A stretch of DNA of 64,000 nucleotides from Tubulanus polymorphus (lineage: Eukaryota > Nemertea > Palaeonemertea > Tubulaniformes > Tubulanidae). How positions within the stretch are numbered: the stretch's first letter is position 1; each line of letters opens with the position of its first letter. Under the pieces are notes generated by a model. It saw only the letters and a program-made list of their open reading frames with translations. It had not been told where the DNA came from and searched no databases. This document shows positions 1 to 9,148 of this stretch, one piece after another. Position numbers and translations under genes: made by a program. Where the stretch lies: the NCBI RefSeq assembly GCF_964204645.1, contig NC_134032.1:5637175-5701174 (forward strand), read 5' to 3'.

Positions 1-915
1 GATGATGACTTGTTTGTATTGAATCAGCATCGTGCAATGCACCTGACCCGGTTGCTGCGCGGTTTACCAATCGTGGCTGTTCAACGAAACACGTTTAAAT
101 GCGGGCGTTGCGCAAAATTGTTGCGCTCGTCAAGTGATATACGTCGGCACATGCGTAATGCACACGCCCTCAATGTTGCTTTCACTTGCCGCCGGTGCGA
201 CCTTGAGTTTTCAACCTTCTCAGAGAAGCGAGCGCATGAAAAAAAGCACGGCACGCGACAGCACGAGTGCGACCAGTGTGGGAAGGTGTTTGCACGTCCC
301 GGTCGGCTCGCAGAGCATCGTGCGTTGCACACCGCCGGTACACCCGCAACGAGAAACATGGACACAAATTTCGTGTGCGATATTTGCGGTAAGAGCTTTG
401 CACGAAAAAGCACGCTGGCTTGGCACCGGAGAATCCACACCGATCATTTCAAATGTCCGTACTGTGACCTGGTCGTGCATTACGCCTCGCGTCTAAGAGA
501 GCATGTAGCGTCTCGCCATCCTGGCAAGTCATATTACTCATGTACGGCGTGTGCACGAATGTTCGTGACTGCAGACACTGCCAGTCAACATATCGATGTT
601 TGTGCGGGCAGTTCAATCGTTGAGGCGTTGTCGACCAATTGGTCGCAGTTTGTTTGCGATGTCTGCTCAAAGGTGTTCGCGTCGAAGCGGTTTTTGACTG
701 CGCACAAAAAGGTGCACCTCGCTGCCACGAAACGGTACACATGTAAGGAGTGCCCGCGTGTGTACACAAGTGCGGCATCGCTGCGGGAACATGAGAACGT
801 GCATCTGGGTGTGCGCCCGCATATCTGCGACTACTGCGAAAAGTCGTTCATTTATAGATCGGGATTGCGAATTCATATCAAACGTAATCATAAAGACCCA
901 ATATGCGTTAATTGA
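1..915 (+). CDS. C2H2 zinc-finger protein, 3' part of gene (gene 1)
   Basis: The frame is open from the first base of the window to the TGA-proximal stop at 913-915, so the 5' part lies outside. From base 10, about 301 residues carry nine fingers, at residues 29-52, 58-80, 85-107, 121-143, 148-170, 177-198, 214-236, 243-265 and 271-294. The sixth ends in Cys instead of the second His (C2HC). Each has the CxxC...HxxxH spacing that folds around zinc, so a sequence-specific nuclear DNA-binding protein is the family expectation; the target is unknown. Residues 11-22 hold the motif LTRLLRGLPIV, which recurs at the matching place in the genes at 9149 and 15592, and the fingers after it align in order with those genes. 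No effector domain is visible. The protein ends shortly after the last finger, and a repeat begins about 150 bp downstream. Confidence 0.9.
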   Translation, partial: DDDLFVLNQHRAMHLTRLLRGLPIVAVQRNTFKCGRCAKLLRSSSDIRRHMRNAHALNVAFTCRRCDLEFSTFSEKRAHEKKHGTRQHECDQCGKVFARPGRLAEHRALHTAGTPATRNMDTNFVCDICGKSFARKSTLAWHRRIHTDHFKCPYCDLVVHYASRLREHVASRHPGKSYYSCTACARMFVTADTASQHIDVCAGSSIVEALSTNWSQFVCDVCSKVFASKRFLTAHKKVHLAATKRYTCKECPRVYTSAASLREHENVHLGVRPHICDYCEKSFIYRSGLRIHIKRNHKDPICVN

Positions 916-1072
916 ATAAGCCATCGTTAATGCTATATAGATCGCTATATGAACTATTAATTTGTTGTTGTACAAAATAGAAATAGCGCAGTCAGTTGCT
1001 GTGATTTAAATTGAAGACCAGTGTAAACCTGTTTTGTTTCTATTATCGTCTATAGCCAACTTCATATTTTAA
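916..1072 (+). other. 3' flank of zinc-finger gene 1
   Basis: AT-rich sequence between the stop codon and the first H1 element. No canonical AATAAA is seen here, so the polyadenylation site may lie inside the inserted element. Confidence 0.4.
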
Positions 1073-1131
1073 ATATAGCTGCAAAGCAGCGATAACGGGT
1101 TTTCTGCACAGTCTTAGAATCCTGTTCAACG

Positions 1132-1370
1132 GTGGATTTCGACGAAGCATTTGATAAGGCACAACATCAGCCATTACTAAACAGGCTATTAGGAAACAGT
1201 ATCAATGATAGGTCGCCCAAATGGCTCAGCAGTTATCTCTGAACAAAAACTTGTAGCCAAAATCAACGGAACGCCTCATCTTGGAATAAGTCGGTCAAAC
1301 TAGTGGAGTCACGCAAGGTAGTATCCTAAGTTGTCTTCTGTTTAATGTCCTGACAAATGACATACACAGT
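1132..1370 (+). pseudogene. Non-LTR reverse-transcriptase fragment in H1 copy 1
   Basis: The frame from 1132 reads VDFDEAFDKAQHQPLL and ends WLSSYL before a TGA at 1240-1242. In a different frame, 1299-1370 reads SGVTQGSILSCLLFNVLTND. These match two consecutive conserved blocks of LINE-type reverse transcriptases (the [L/V]DF-KAFD block and the GVPQGS..LF..NDI block). The catalytic YADD block is absent, there is a stop and a frameshift, and nothing else of a LINE is seen. It is therefore a short captured or fossil piece, not a working enzyme. The same piece occurs at 4962 and, reversed, at 37235. Confidence 0.75.
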
Positions 1371-1419
1371 AATCCAACATATACCAGACCGAGTAAATTT
1401 CCAAATCGACCTTAACACG

Positions 1420-1975
1420 CTGTTCGACCAAAAAACTTAATGTTCCAACAAGAAAATCTTGTTCGAATGAAAATAATTCTGTTTGATCGAACAATACGCT
1501 TTTGCTTGAACCAAAAATTTTCTTCATTCTGACAAAAAATGTGTTCGAATAAAAAGCTGTTATTGTTGAAATGAAAAATTTTTAGTCCCGGCAAAAAAAT
1601 TTGGTTGAGCGAAAACAATTTTTTCGAACGAATGTTTGAATGAAAACAATTCTGTTCGATTGAACGAAATACTTAATACTTTCGGTTCGGAAAAAAAACT
1701 TTTTTCAATATACTTGTTGGAACGAAAAACTTAATGTTCTGACAAGAAAATTCTGTTCAAATTAAAACGATTCTGTTCAATTGAACGATTGTTCGAACGA
1801 AAAACCTTTCGTTTGGACAAAAAAAAAAGTTTGTTCAACTTTGTTCTAACGATTTTTTCAAATTGGTTCAATCGTATAGAATATTATTGGTTCGAACGAA
1901 ATAAATTTTGTTCCGACGAAAGAATTTTCAAGCGAAAGGTCTTTTGAACGAAAAAAAAAGATATTTCTGGTGCTC
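1420..1975. repeat. TTCGAACGAAAA-rich degenerate tract of H1
   Basis: Many imperfect repeats of words such as TTCGAACGAAAAC, TTCTGTTCGA and AAATTCTTGTT without a fixed period. The matching tract in the reversed copy is 36630-37190. Copy 2 has lost it: its sequence jumps from the first few bases of this tract straight into the minisatellite near 5283. Confidence 0.7.
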
Positions 1976-1984
1976 CGCAGTAAC

Positions 1985-2420
1985 TTAAAGCCGGACGTAG
2001 GTTGGTCTTGTGACACGATCCAACTCGAAAAGTTGCCATATTTATGTCGACATACCGCAATTTATCGCGTCAAGTCGACATGAATATGTCGATATATCGT
2101 GACGTTTTGACGACATATTTCGTTTTCTCAACCATTTTCCTCGCGACAAGTCGACATATTCATGACGACTTGAAACTCAGTCGTCATATTACTGGCGTCC
2201 TCATCTAACATTTAGACATGTCTTCAAATGACGACTTGTTCCGTGGAAAATGAGCAAAAAAGCGAAATTTGTCATATATATGGCGACATGTCGAGTTTGA
2301 ACGCGACAACTCGAGGCCCTTTATCACTTCCGTACTATATCAGATTAATCGACTTCAAAATAGGCGAAAGCATAAGTCTTTATTACGTTATTAATTGGCC
2401 TAATTATTCAAAAGCTAATA
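1985..2420. repeat. TIR-element remnant and GTCGACAT-rich segment inside H1 copy 1
   Basis: Bases 1985-2025 match one end of the element at 36293-36620 (AAAGCCGGACGTAGGT...), inserted at the same place in H1, but the match stops after about 33 bp. The next 280 bp are scattered with TGTCGACAT, CGACAAGTCGAC and ATGACGACTTG words in both orientations, suggesting another rearranged palindromic element. The rest, up to 2420, is unrecognised. Confidence 0.5.
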
Positions 2421-2423
2421 AAG

Positions 2424-3570
2424 TGGGCGACAAAACCAAAAAAATTAATTGTCGCGGCGATAAAACCAAAATAATCAATTGTCGCGGGCAACAAAACCAA
2501 AAAAAATGAATTGTCGCGGGCGACAAAACAAAAATCTTGAATTGTCGCGGGCGACAAAACCAAACTAATGAAATGTCGCGGGCGATAAAACCAAAATAAT
2601 GAATTGTCGCGGGCGATAAAACAAAAATAATGAATTGTCGCTGGCGATAAAACCAAAATATTGAATTGTCGCGTGGGACAAAACCAAAATATTGAATTGT
2701 TGTGGGCGATAAAACCAAAATAATGAATTGCCGCTGGCGATAAAACGAAAATATTGAATTGTCGCAGGCGATAAAACCGCGGCAAAAAAAAAAATTGTCG
2801 CGGGCGATAAAACCAAAATAATGAATTGTTACGTGCGACAAAACCAAAATAATGAATTGTCGCGGGCGATAAAACCAAAATATTGAATTGTCGCGGGCGA
2901 CAAACCGAAAATATTGAATTGTCGCGGGCGACAAAACCAAACTAATGAATTGTCGCGGGCGATAAAACCAAAATAATCAATTGTCGCGGGCGATAAAACC
3001 AAAATAATCAATTGTCGCGGGCAACAAAACCAAAAAAAATGAATTGTCGCGGGCGACAAAACAAAAATCTTGAATTGTCGCGGGCGACAAAACCAAACTC
3101 ATGAAATGGCGCGGGCGATAAAACAAAAATAATGAATTGTCGCGGGCGATAAAACCAAAATATTGAATTGTCGCGGGCGACAAACCGAAAATATTGATTT
3201 GTCGCGCGTGACAAAACCAAATTAATGAATTGTTGCGGGCGATAAAACCAAAATAATCAATTGTCGCGGGCGATAAAACCAAAATAATCAATTGTCGCTG
3301 GCGATAAAACCAAAATATTGAATTGTCGCGGGCGACAAAACCAAAAAAATTAATTGTCGCGGGCAATAAAACCAAAATCTTGAATTGTCGCGGGCGACAA
3401 AACCAAAATAATGAATTGTCGCGGGCGACAAAACCAAAATAATGAATTGTCGCGGGCGATAAAACCAAAATAATGAATTGTCGTGGGCGACAAAACCAAA
3501 ATATTGATTTGTCGCGGGTGACAAAACCAAATTAATGAATTGTCGCGGGCGACAAAACCAAAATTATTGT
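2424..3570. repeat. 31-bp minisatellite, array 1
   Basis: About 37 units of a 31-bp repeat with core GAATTGTCGCGGGCGAYAA plus AACCAAAATAAT. GTCGC-GG-GCGAC inside the unit is a small inverted repeat. Units differ at a few positions (CGAC or CGAT, AATGAATT or ATTGAATT). A stretch near 2471 recurs near 3004, so there is a higher-order repeat of roughly 17 units. The unit has no stop codon in any minus-strand frame and 31 is not a multiple of 3, so long open frames appear on the minus strand; these are a consequence of the repeat and are not called as genes. Confidence 0.95.
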
Positions 3571-3589
3571 TTTGTCGCGTTATTTTAGT

Positions 3590-4900
3590 TTTGTCGTTTT
3601 GTCATAATGTCGCCCTCATTTGCATATACATGTTTTTTTACGCATGGCCCTTATCAGCCACCATACTAAAGCCTTAAGGTCGCGTAAAACTCGATAAACT
3701 CTTCAAGCGACACAGCGAACGATCTCCTTTCCCCCACAGCGAACGCTTAACCTAGTAGAGGCTACTAGCATATGTAGGCCTATGTATATGCGTAGGCCTA
3801 ACATCTGGACAGATTGGTCGTAGGCCTATTGAATAACAACCCACCTAAATATTGTAAATTTTGTTTTGAAGTTCAATCCAATGAGTCCGTTAATAAACGC
3901 AACAATTATACCTTGTTTGTTTGAGACAGTAAAGCTCAGTACTGGTAGGCCTAAAGCCGCGTCAAACTCGATAAACACTCCAAGCGACACAGCGAACGAT
4001 CCCTTTCCCCCACAGCGAACGCTTACTCCGAATGTCAAGTGTGAGTCCAGCATACGGAAAGGATTGTGTTGTATACTTGTATTTAGTAAATACCTTGTGC
4101 ATATGACAATGATCGGTATGTACTGTAGGAAATATAGAGTATTGATGGTATTGATATAGAGGTTGAAGCCCGCGGCCGAATAAAGTAATATATTCTTTCA
4201 TTTTGATACCTCGTCGACATAACAGCTTTTCTCCGCTATATCTCTACGGCGTGTTTAGTTTAGGCCTACGACTCCCCGGTACACTTATGATTTATCTTAG
4301 TAAATACACGGTTAATTTGATAAAGAAAAATAGGCATTGCTAAACTAATTGCATGACGCCCGCAGCCAAATCACTGGTAGTAATAAATTAATTTGTACTC
4401 GATTTGATTCTCATGATGAGTTGAAACTCGCAGCTGATCCCCGGAACGACGATATAGTGACACACGTCGATTCGTCGATGTTTACGGCTCGACAGTGCTT
4501 TTAAAATCTAAAGTAGTAAATTTCCTGTATATCGGTAATACGAATTGATGAGGAAAATGGGCTATTGTTAAAATTATTTTTTAAAAACTGCGACAGAATG
4601 TGCAATCTTTGGTTAATAAATTTGTTAATTTATGCTTGAATTGATAATTGATGTGACAAGAAACGTGCGGTAGATTTCGAAAAGAGGACTTAGAAAAACA
4701 TGTCGGCTCTTTGAATGGGGCTCAATTTTCGATGTTTTCGGCCCGACAGTGCTTTTGTAACGATGATTCTTCAAAAAACGCATGGGGTATTTGTAGATCG
4801 AAGTTAGCTGAATGATATCAGACGGATTGTATCGACAACGGCATCAAGGTAACAAAGCCTTGGTTCTTTTAGTAAAAATAGTGTGGAAGAAAATAATAAT
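3590..4900 (+). repeat. Conserved right flank of H1 copy 1
   Basis: Matches 6810-7800 (copy 2) and the reverse complement of 34890-36060 (copy 3). It contains an internal direct duplication: the segment with ACTCGATAAACTCTTCAAG and CCCCCACAGCGAACG at about 3669-3750 recurs at 3953-4030. Nothing coding is supported. Confidence 0.7.
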
Positions 4901-4961
4901 AAATATAGCTGCAAAGCAGCGATAACGGGTTTTCTGCACAGTCTTAGAATCCTGTTCAACG

Positions 4962-5199
4962 GTGGATTTCAACAAAGCATTTGATAAGGCTCAACATCAG
5001 CCATTACTGAACAGGCTATTAGGAAACAATATCAATGATAGGTTGCCCAATTGGCACAGCAGTTATCTCTGAACGGAAACTTGTAACCGAAATCAACGGA
5101 ACGCCTCATCTTGGAGTGAGACGGTCTTACTAGTGGAGTCACGCAAGGTAGTATCCAAGTCGTCTTCTGTTTAATGTCCTGACAAATGACATGCACAGT
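4962..5199 (+). pseudogene. Non-LTR reverse-transcriptase fragment in H1 copy 2
   Basis: Same two reverse-transcriptase blocks as at 1132, here with VDFNKAFDKAQHQPLL and a stop after the SSYL block; the GVTQGS block is in another frame. A deletion near 5153 distinguishes it from copy 1. All H1 copies share the same truncated piece, so it was captured before H1 spread. Confidence 0.7.
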
Positions 5200-5282
5200 A
5201 ATCCAAAATATACCAGACCGAGTAAATTTCCAAAACAACCTTAACACACTGTTCGACCAAAAACTTAATGTTCCGACAAAAC

Positions 5283-6793
5283 CATGGGCGACAAAACCAA
5301 AATTATGAATTGTCGCGGGTGACAAAACCAAAATATTGAATTGTCACGGGCGACAAAACCAAAATAATGAATTGTCGCGGGCGATAAAACCAAAATAATG
5401 AATTATCGCGGGCGATAAAACCAAAAAGAAGAATTGTCGCGGGCAATAAAACCAAAATAATGAATTGTCGCGGGTGACAAAACCAAAATATTGAATTTTC
5501 GCGGGCGACAAAACCAAAATATTGAATTGTCGCGGGCGACAAAACCAAAATGGTGAATTTTCCAGGCGACAAAACCAAAATGGTGAATTGTCGCGGGCGA
5601 CAAAACCAAAATAATGAATTGTCGCGGGCGATAAAACCAAAATGATAAATTGTCTCGGGTGACAAAACCAAAATAATGAATTGTCGCGGGCGATAAAACC
5701 AAAATAATGAATTATCGCGGGCGATAAAACCAAAATATTGAATTGTCGCAGGCGACAAAACCAAAGTAATGAATTGTCGCGGGCGATAAAACCAAACTAA
5801 TGAATTGTCGCGGGCGATAAAACCAAAATAATGAATTGTCGCGGGCGACAAAACAAAAAAAAAATATAAAACCAAAAAGAAGAATTGTCACGGGCGACAA
5901 AACCAAAAAGAAGAATTGTCGCGGGCGACAAAACCAAAATAATGAATTGTCGCTGGCGATAAAACCAAAGTAGTGAATTGTCTTGGGCGATAAAACCAAA
6001 ATATTAAAATTTCGCGGGCGACAAAACCAAAATAATGAATTGTCGCGGGCGATAAAACCAAAATATTGAATTGTCGCGTGTGACAAAACCAAAATAATGA
6101 ATTGTCGCAGGCGACAAAACCAAAATAATGAATTGTCGCGGGCGATAAAACCAAAATGATAAATTGTCTCGGGTGACAAAACCAATATAATGAATTGTCG
6201 CGGGCGATAAAACCAAAATAATGAATTATCGCGGGCGATAAAACCAAAATATTGAATTGTCGCAGGCGACAAAACCAAAGTAATGAATTGTCGCGGGCGA
6301 TAAAACCAAACTAATGAATTGTTGCGGGCGACAAAACCAAAAAAAGAATTGTTGGGGCGACAAAACCAAAATAATGAATTGTCGCGGGCGATAAAACCAA
6401 AATAATGAATTGTCGCGGGCGACAAAACAAAACAAAAATATAAAACCAAAAAGAAGAATTGTCGCGGGCGACAAAACCAAAAAGAAGAATTGTCGCGGGC
6501 GACAAAACCAAAATAATGAATTGTCGCTGGCGATAAAACCAAAGTAGTGAATTGTCGTGGGCGATAAAACCAAAATATTAAAATTTCGCGGGCGACAAAA
6601 CCAAAATAATGAATTGTCGCAAGGGATAAAACCAAAATAATGAATTGTCGCGGGCGATAAAACCAAAATATTGAATTGTCGCGTGTGACAAAACCAAAAT
6701 AATGAATTGTCGCGGGCGATAAAACCAAAATATTGAATTGTCGCGTGTGACAAAACCAAAATAATGAATTGTCACGGGCGACAAAATCAAAAT
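5283..6793. repeat. 31-bp minisatellite, array 2
   Basis: Roughly 48 units of the same 31-bp repeat as array 1. A block at about 5640-6020 with rare variants (GATAAATTGTCTCGGG, AAAAAGAAGAATTG, AAAGTAGTGAATTG, TATTAAAATTTCG) recurs at about 6155-6600, so part of the array was duplicated as a block. The minus strand is open for up to 338 codons because the unit is stop-free in all frames; no initiation context, splice pattern or recognisable domain supports translation. Confidence 0.95.
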
Positions 6794-6809
6794 CATTGTT
6801 TTCTCACGT

Positions 6810-7800
6810 TATTTATTTTTGTCGTTTTGTCGCCCTCATTTGCATATTCGTGTTTTTTTATCTTATCAGCCACCATACTAAAGCCTTAAGGTCGCGTAAA
6901 ACTCGATAAACACTTCAAGCGACACAGCGAACGATCTCCTTTCCCCCACAGCGAACGCTTACTCCGAATGTCAAGTGTGAGTCCAGCATACGGATAGGAG
7001 TGTGTTATATACTTGTATTTAGTAAATACCTTGTGCATTTGACAATGATCGGTATTTACTGTAGGAAATATAGAGTATTGATAAATGGTTGAAGCCCGCG
7101 GCCGAATAAAGTAATATATTCTTTTATTTTGATACCTCGTCGACATAACAGCTTTTCTCCACCATATCTCTTCGGCCTGTTTAGTTTAGGCCTACGATTC
7201 CCCTGTACACTAAAAATTTATCTTAGTAAATACACGGTTAATTCGGTAAAGAAAAATTGGTATTGTTAAACTAACTCCTTGAAACCCGCAGCTAAATCAC
7301 TGGTAGTAATAAATTAATTTGTACTCTATTTGATTCTCATGATGAGGAGAAACTCGCAGCTCATCCCCGGAACGTCGATGTAGTAACACACGTCGATTCG
7401 TCGATGTTTACGGCTCGACAGTGCTTTTAAAATCTAAAGTAGTAAATTTCCAGTGTATCGGTAATATGATTTGATGAGGAAAATGGGCTATTGTTAAAAT
7501 CACTGTTTGAAGACCGCGACTGAATGTGAAGTCTGCGGCAATAAATTAGTTCATTTATACTTGAATTGATAATTGAAGTGACAGTCGGCCTGCGGGTTGA
7601 TTTCGGGATGACGACTCGAAAAACATGTCGCCCCATTGAATGGAGCTAAATTTTCGATGTTTACATCCCGACAGCGCTTTTGTAACGATGATTCGTGAAA
7701 AAACACGCGGGCTATTTGTAGATCTCAGTGAGCTGAACGATATTATATGGATTGTATATGAAACAGCGGTAAGGTAACAAAGCCTATGTTCTTTTGGTAA
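6810..7800 (+). repeat. Conserved right flank of H1 copy 2
   Basis: Closely similar to 3590-4880, without the internal duplication seen there. No gene is supported. Confidence 0.7.
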
Positions 7801-7807
7801 AAATAGT

Positions 7808-7965
7808 GTGGAAGAAAATAATAATAATAATAATCACGCGGATGAAAATAATAATAATAATAATCACGCGGATATCAATAGGGTTTTCTGTGAAATAACA
7901 GAAAACCCTAATAATAATCACGCGGATATCAATAGGGTTTTCTGTGAAATAACAGAAAACCCTAA
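7808..7965 (+). repeat. Duplicated terminal hairpin of H1 copy 2
   Basis: AAT repeats and CACGCGGAT words lead into two identical hairpins 54 bp apart. Arms at 7879-7891/7898-7910 and 7933-7945/7952-7964 read TAGGGTTTTCTGT / ACAGAAAACCCTA around a GAAATA loop. The second hairpin runs into CTAA then T, like a Helitron 3' end, although the hairpin overlaps the CTAA instead of lying upstream. The open frame through this segment is only the translated repeat. Confidence 0.8.
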
Positions 7966-9148
7966 TAAGGTTGCCACTAATAAAGACACAATGAATAATG
8001 TAAGATCACTTATGAACTTATGCTTTAATTGAGCCCTGGTCTTAGTTTAAGTTGAAGGATTAATTTGAGATTTGAAATAGTTTAAGATTCTTATGTCATT
8101 AAACCAAATTTTGATCAGATGAATTCAATGCCATCAAAAAAGAATTTTTGAAAAACGAAAGCGTTGTTATCTATATCTTCCTAAACCTTCCCACAGTGTT
8201 CCTGCTGATCTCAGAAAATCAGGGAGCTCTGAGACATTCTTAAAAGTCAGGGAATTGAATTTTTGGGGTCTTGTTGTTCTTGCTGGTGATAATTGGCACA
8301 AGGAACCTCTTTATTAAAAGGATATCTGAGGATATGTTATGATTGATTCAGAAATATTTGGTTGATAGATCGAAGGAAAATCAGGATATGAAATATCAAT
8401 TAAACCAACATATAAGTCGAGATTTTAATACCGGATTTTACCACTGAAATATGGACGGACTTGTACACTGATTACAGATTTCTACTTAGTATTTTCAGGT
8501 CAAAACAATTGATGATTAATGAAGTTTTATAACAAATTCTACAAATCTGAAAAGACAGCGCTCACCTTCTTACTGCTATGATAATTTAGAATAGATAATC
8601 ATAATTCATGTTAAATGAAGTCATTTTATGAAAAAAACTTACATTTATTAAATGTGTTTAAGTTTCAAACGCTGCTTTACTTGAAATGGTGCATTCATCC
8701 ATGTGCGCTAGCGAGCATCCCTTAATACTTAAGTTTGTGTATAGTGTGTGAATCGCACTACAGTATGGTAGTGTATACCTGAGTGTGTGTGTGTGTGTGC
8801 GTGCGTGAGTATGTGAAACAGTCTATTGGTTACCACAGCAGCAATCGTTATCAAAAGAAACTATTCGGTAAAACAATACCAATACAAATAATTATACTCC
8901 TGTAAGAAGGGACTCAACGTATAAGCCGGATGTACATTAAAATCTCGAATTCAAGGCCTAAAATGGACTTCAACTCATACGTCACGTAGACTTATATGCC
9001 GGTAGGGATCAACTATCGATTTTGAATTGCCTGATCTGTAAGAACCTTGAAGTGTATCTTATAATCTAATCAGGGATATCCTTTTTAGGGCCCTGTTGGC
9101 AACCACACGTGCGCACAGCTCTCAACCACTCCTGCTTTCTATTTTCAG
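7966..9148. other. Gap upstream of zinc-finger gene 2: old H2 fragment and a GT microsatellite
   Basis: Mostly unrecognised AT-rich sequence. About 8425-8600 is a diverged, reversed fragment of H2 (compare 38335-38480: TTACCACT, CTTAGTATTTTCAGGTCA, ACAGCGCTCA). A (GT)n/(GTGC) microsatellite lies at 8781-8808. CCTGCTTTCTATTTTCAG at 9131-9148 is a strong splice acceptor. A weaker alternative is CTTTTTAG at 9081-9088. Upstream exons of gene 2 could not be recognised. Confidence 0.5.

Larger units (their letters stand above)
1073..4902 (+). mobile_element. H1 element, copy 1 (non-autonomous, rolling-circle-like)
   Basis: It starts with ATATAGCTGCAAAGCAGCG, which contains a GCTGC-AAA-GCAGC stem, followed by CGGGTTTTCTG. 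In order it holds a reverse-transcriptase fragment, a TTCGAACGAAAA-rich tract, a small TIR-element remnant, a 31-bp minisatellite and a conserved right flank. The right flank ends at about 4902, directly against the start of copy 2, and lacks the terminal hairpin seen in copies 2 and 3. The head-to-tail arrangement, the variable middle and the captured fragment suggest a Helitron/Helentron-type element, but no Rep/helicase gene is present. An ordinary tandem duplication of an older repeat is the alternative. Confidence 0.6.
4903..7965 (+). mobile_element. H1 element, copy 2
   Basis: Begins with the same ATATAGCTGCAAAGCAGCG start as copy 1 and follows it with no spacer beyond an AATAAT run. 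It holds the reverse-transcriptase fragment (4962-5199), a larger 31-bp array (5283-6793), the conserved right flank (6810-7800) and two copies of the terminal hairpin. The last hairpin ends CCCTAA at 7965, followed by T. The GGGTTTTCTG near its start is the inverse of CAGAAAACCC at its end, giving short asymmetrically placed inverted repeats as described for Helentrons. Confidence 0.65.

Noticed and set aside
1132-1370. Functional reverse transcriptase
   Set aside because: Only two blocks remain, with a stop, a frameshift and no catalytic YADD block.
5712-6728. 338-codon minus-strand open frame, and similar frames of 100-190 codons at 2404-3530 and 5303-6796
   Set aside because: They are translations of the 31-bp minisatellite, open in all three frames at once; no start context, domain or splice structure supports a protein.
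2424-6793. CRISPR-like appearance of regular 31-bp repeats
   Set aside because: There are no unique spacers between repeats, no cas genes, and the DNA is clearly eukaryotic.
7808-8032. 74-codon asparagine-rich plus-strand frame
   Set aside because: It is the translated AAT microsatellite plus duplicated terminal hairpin of H1 copy 2.
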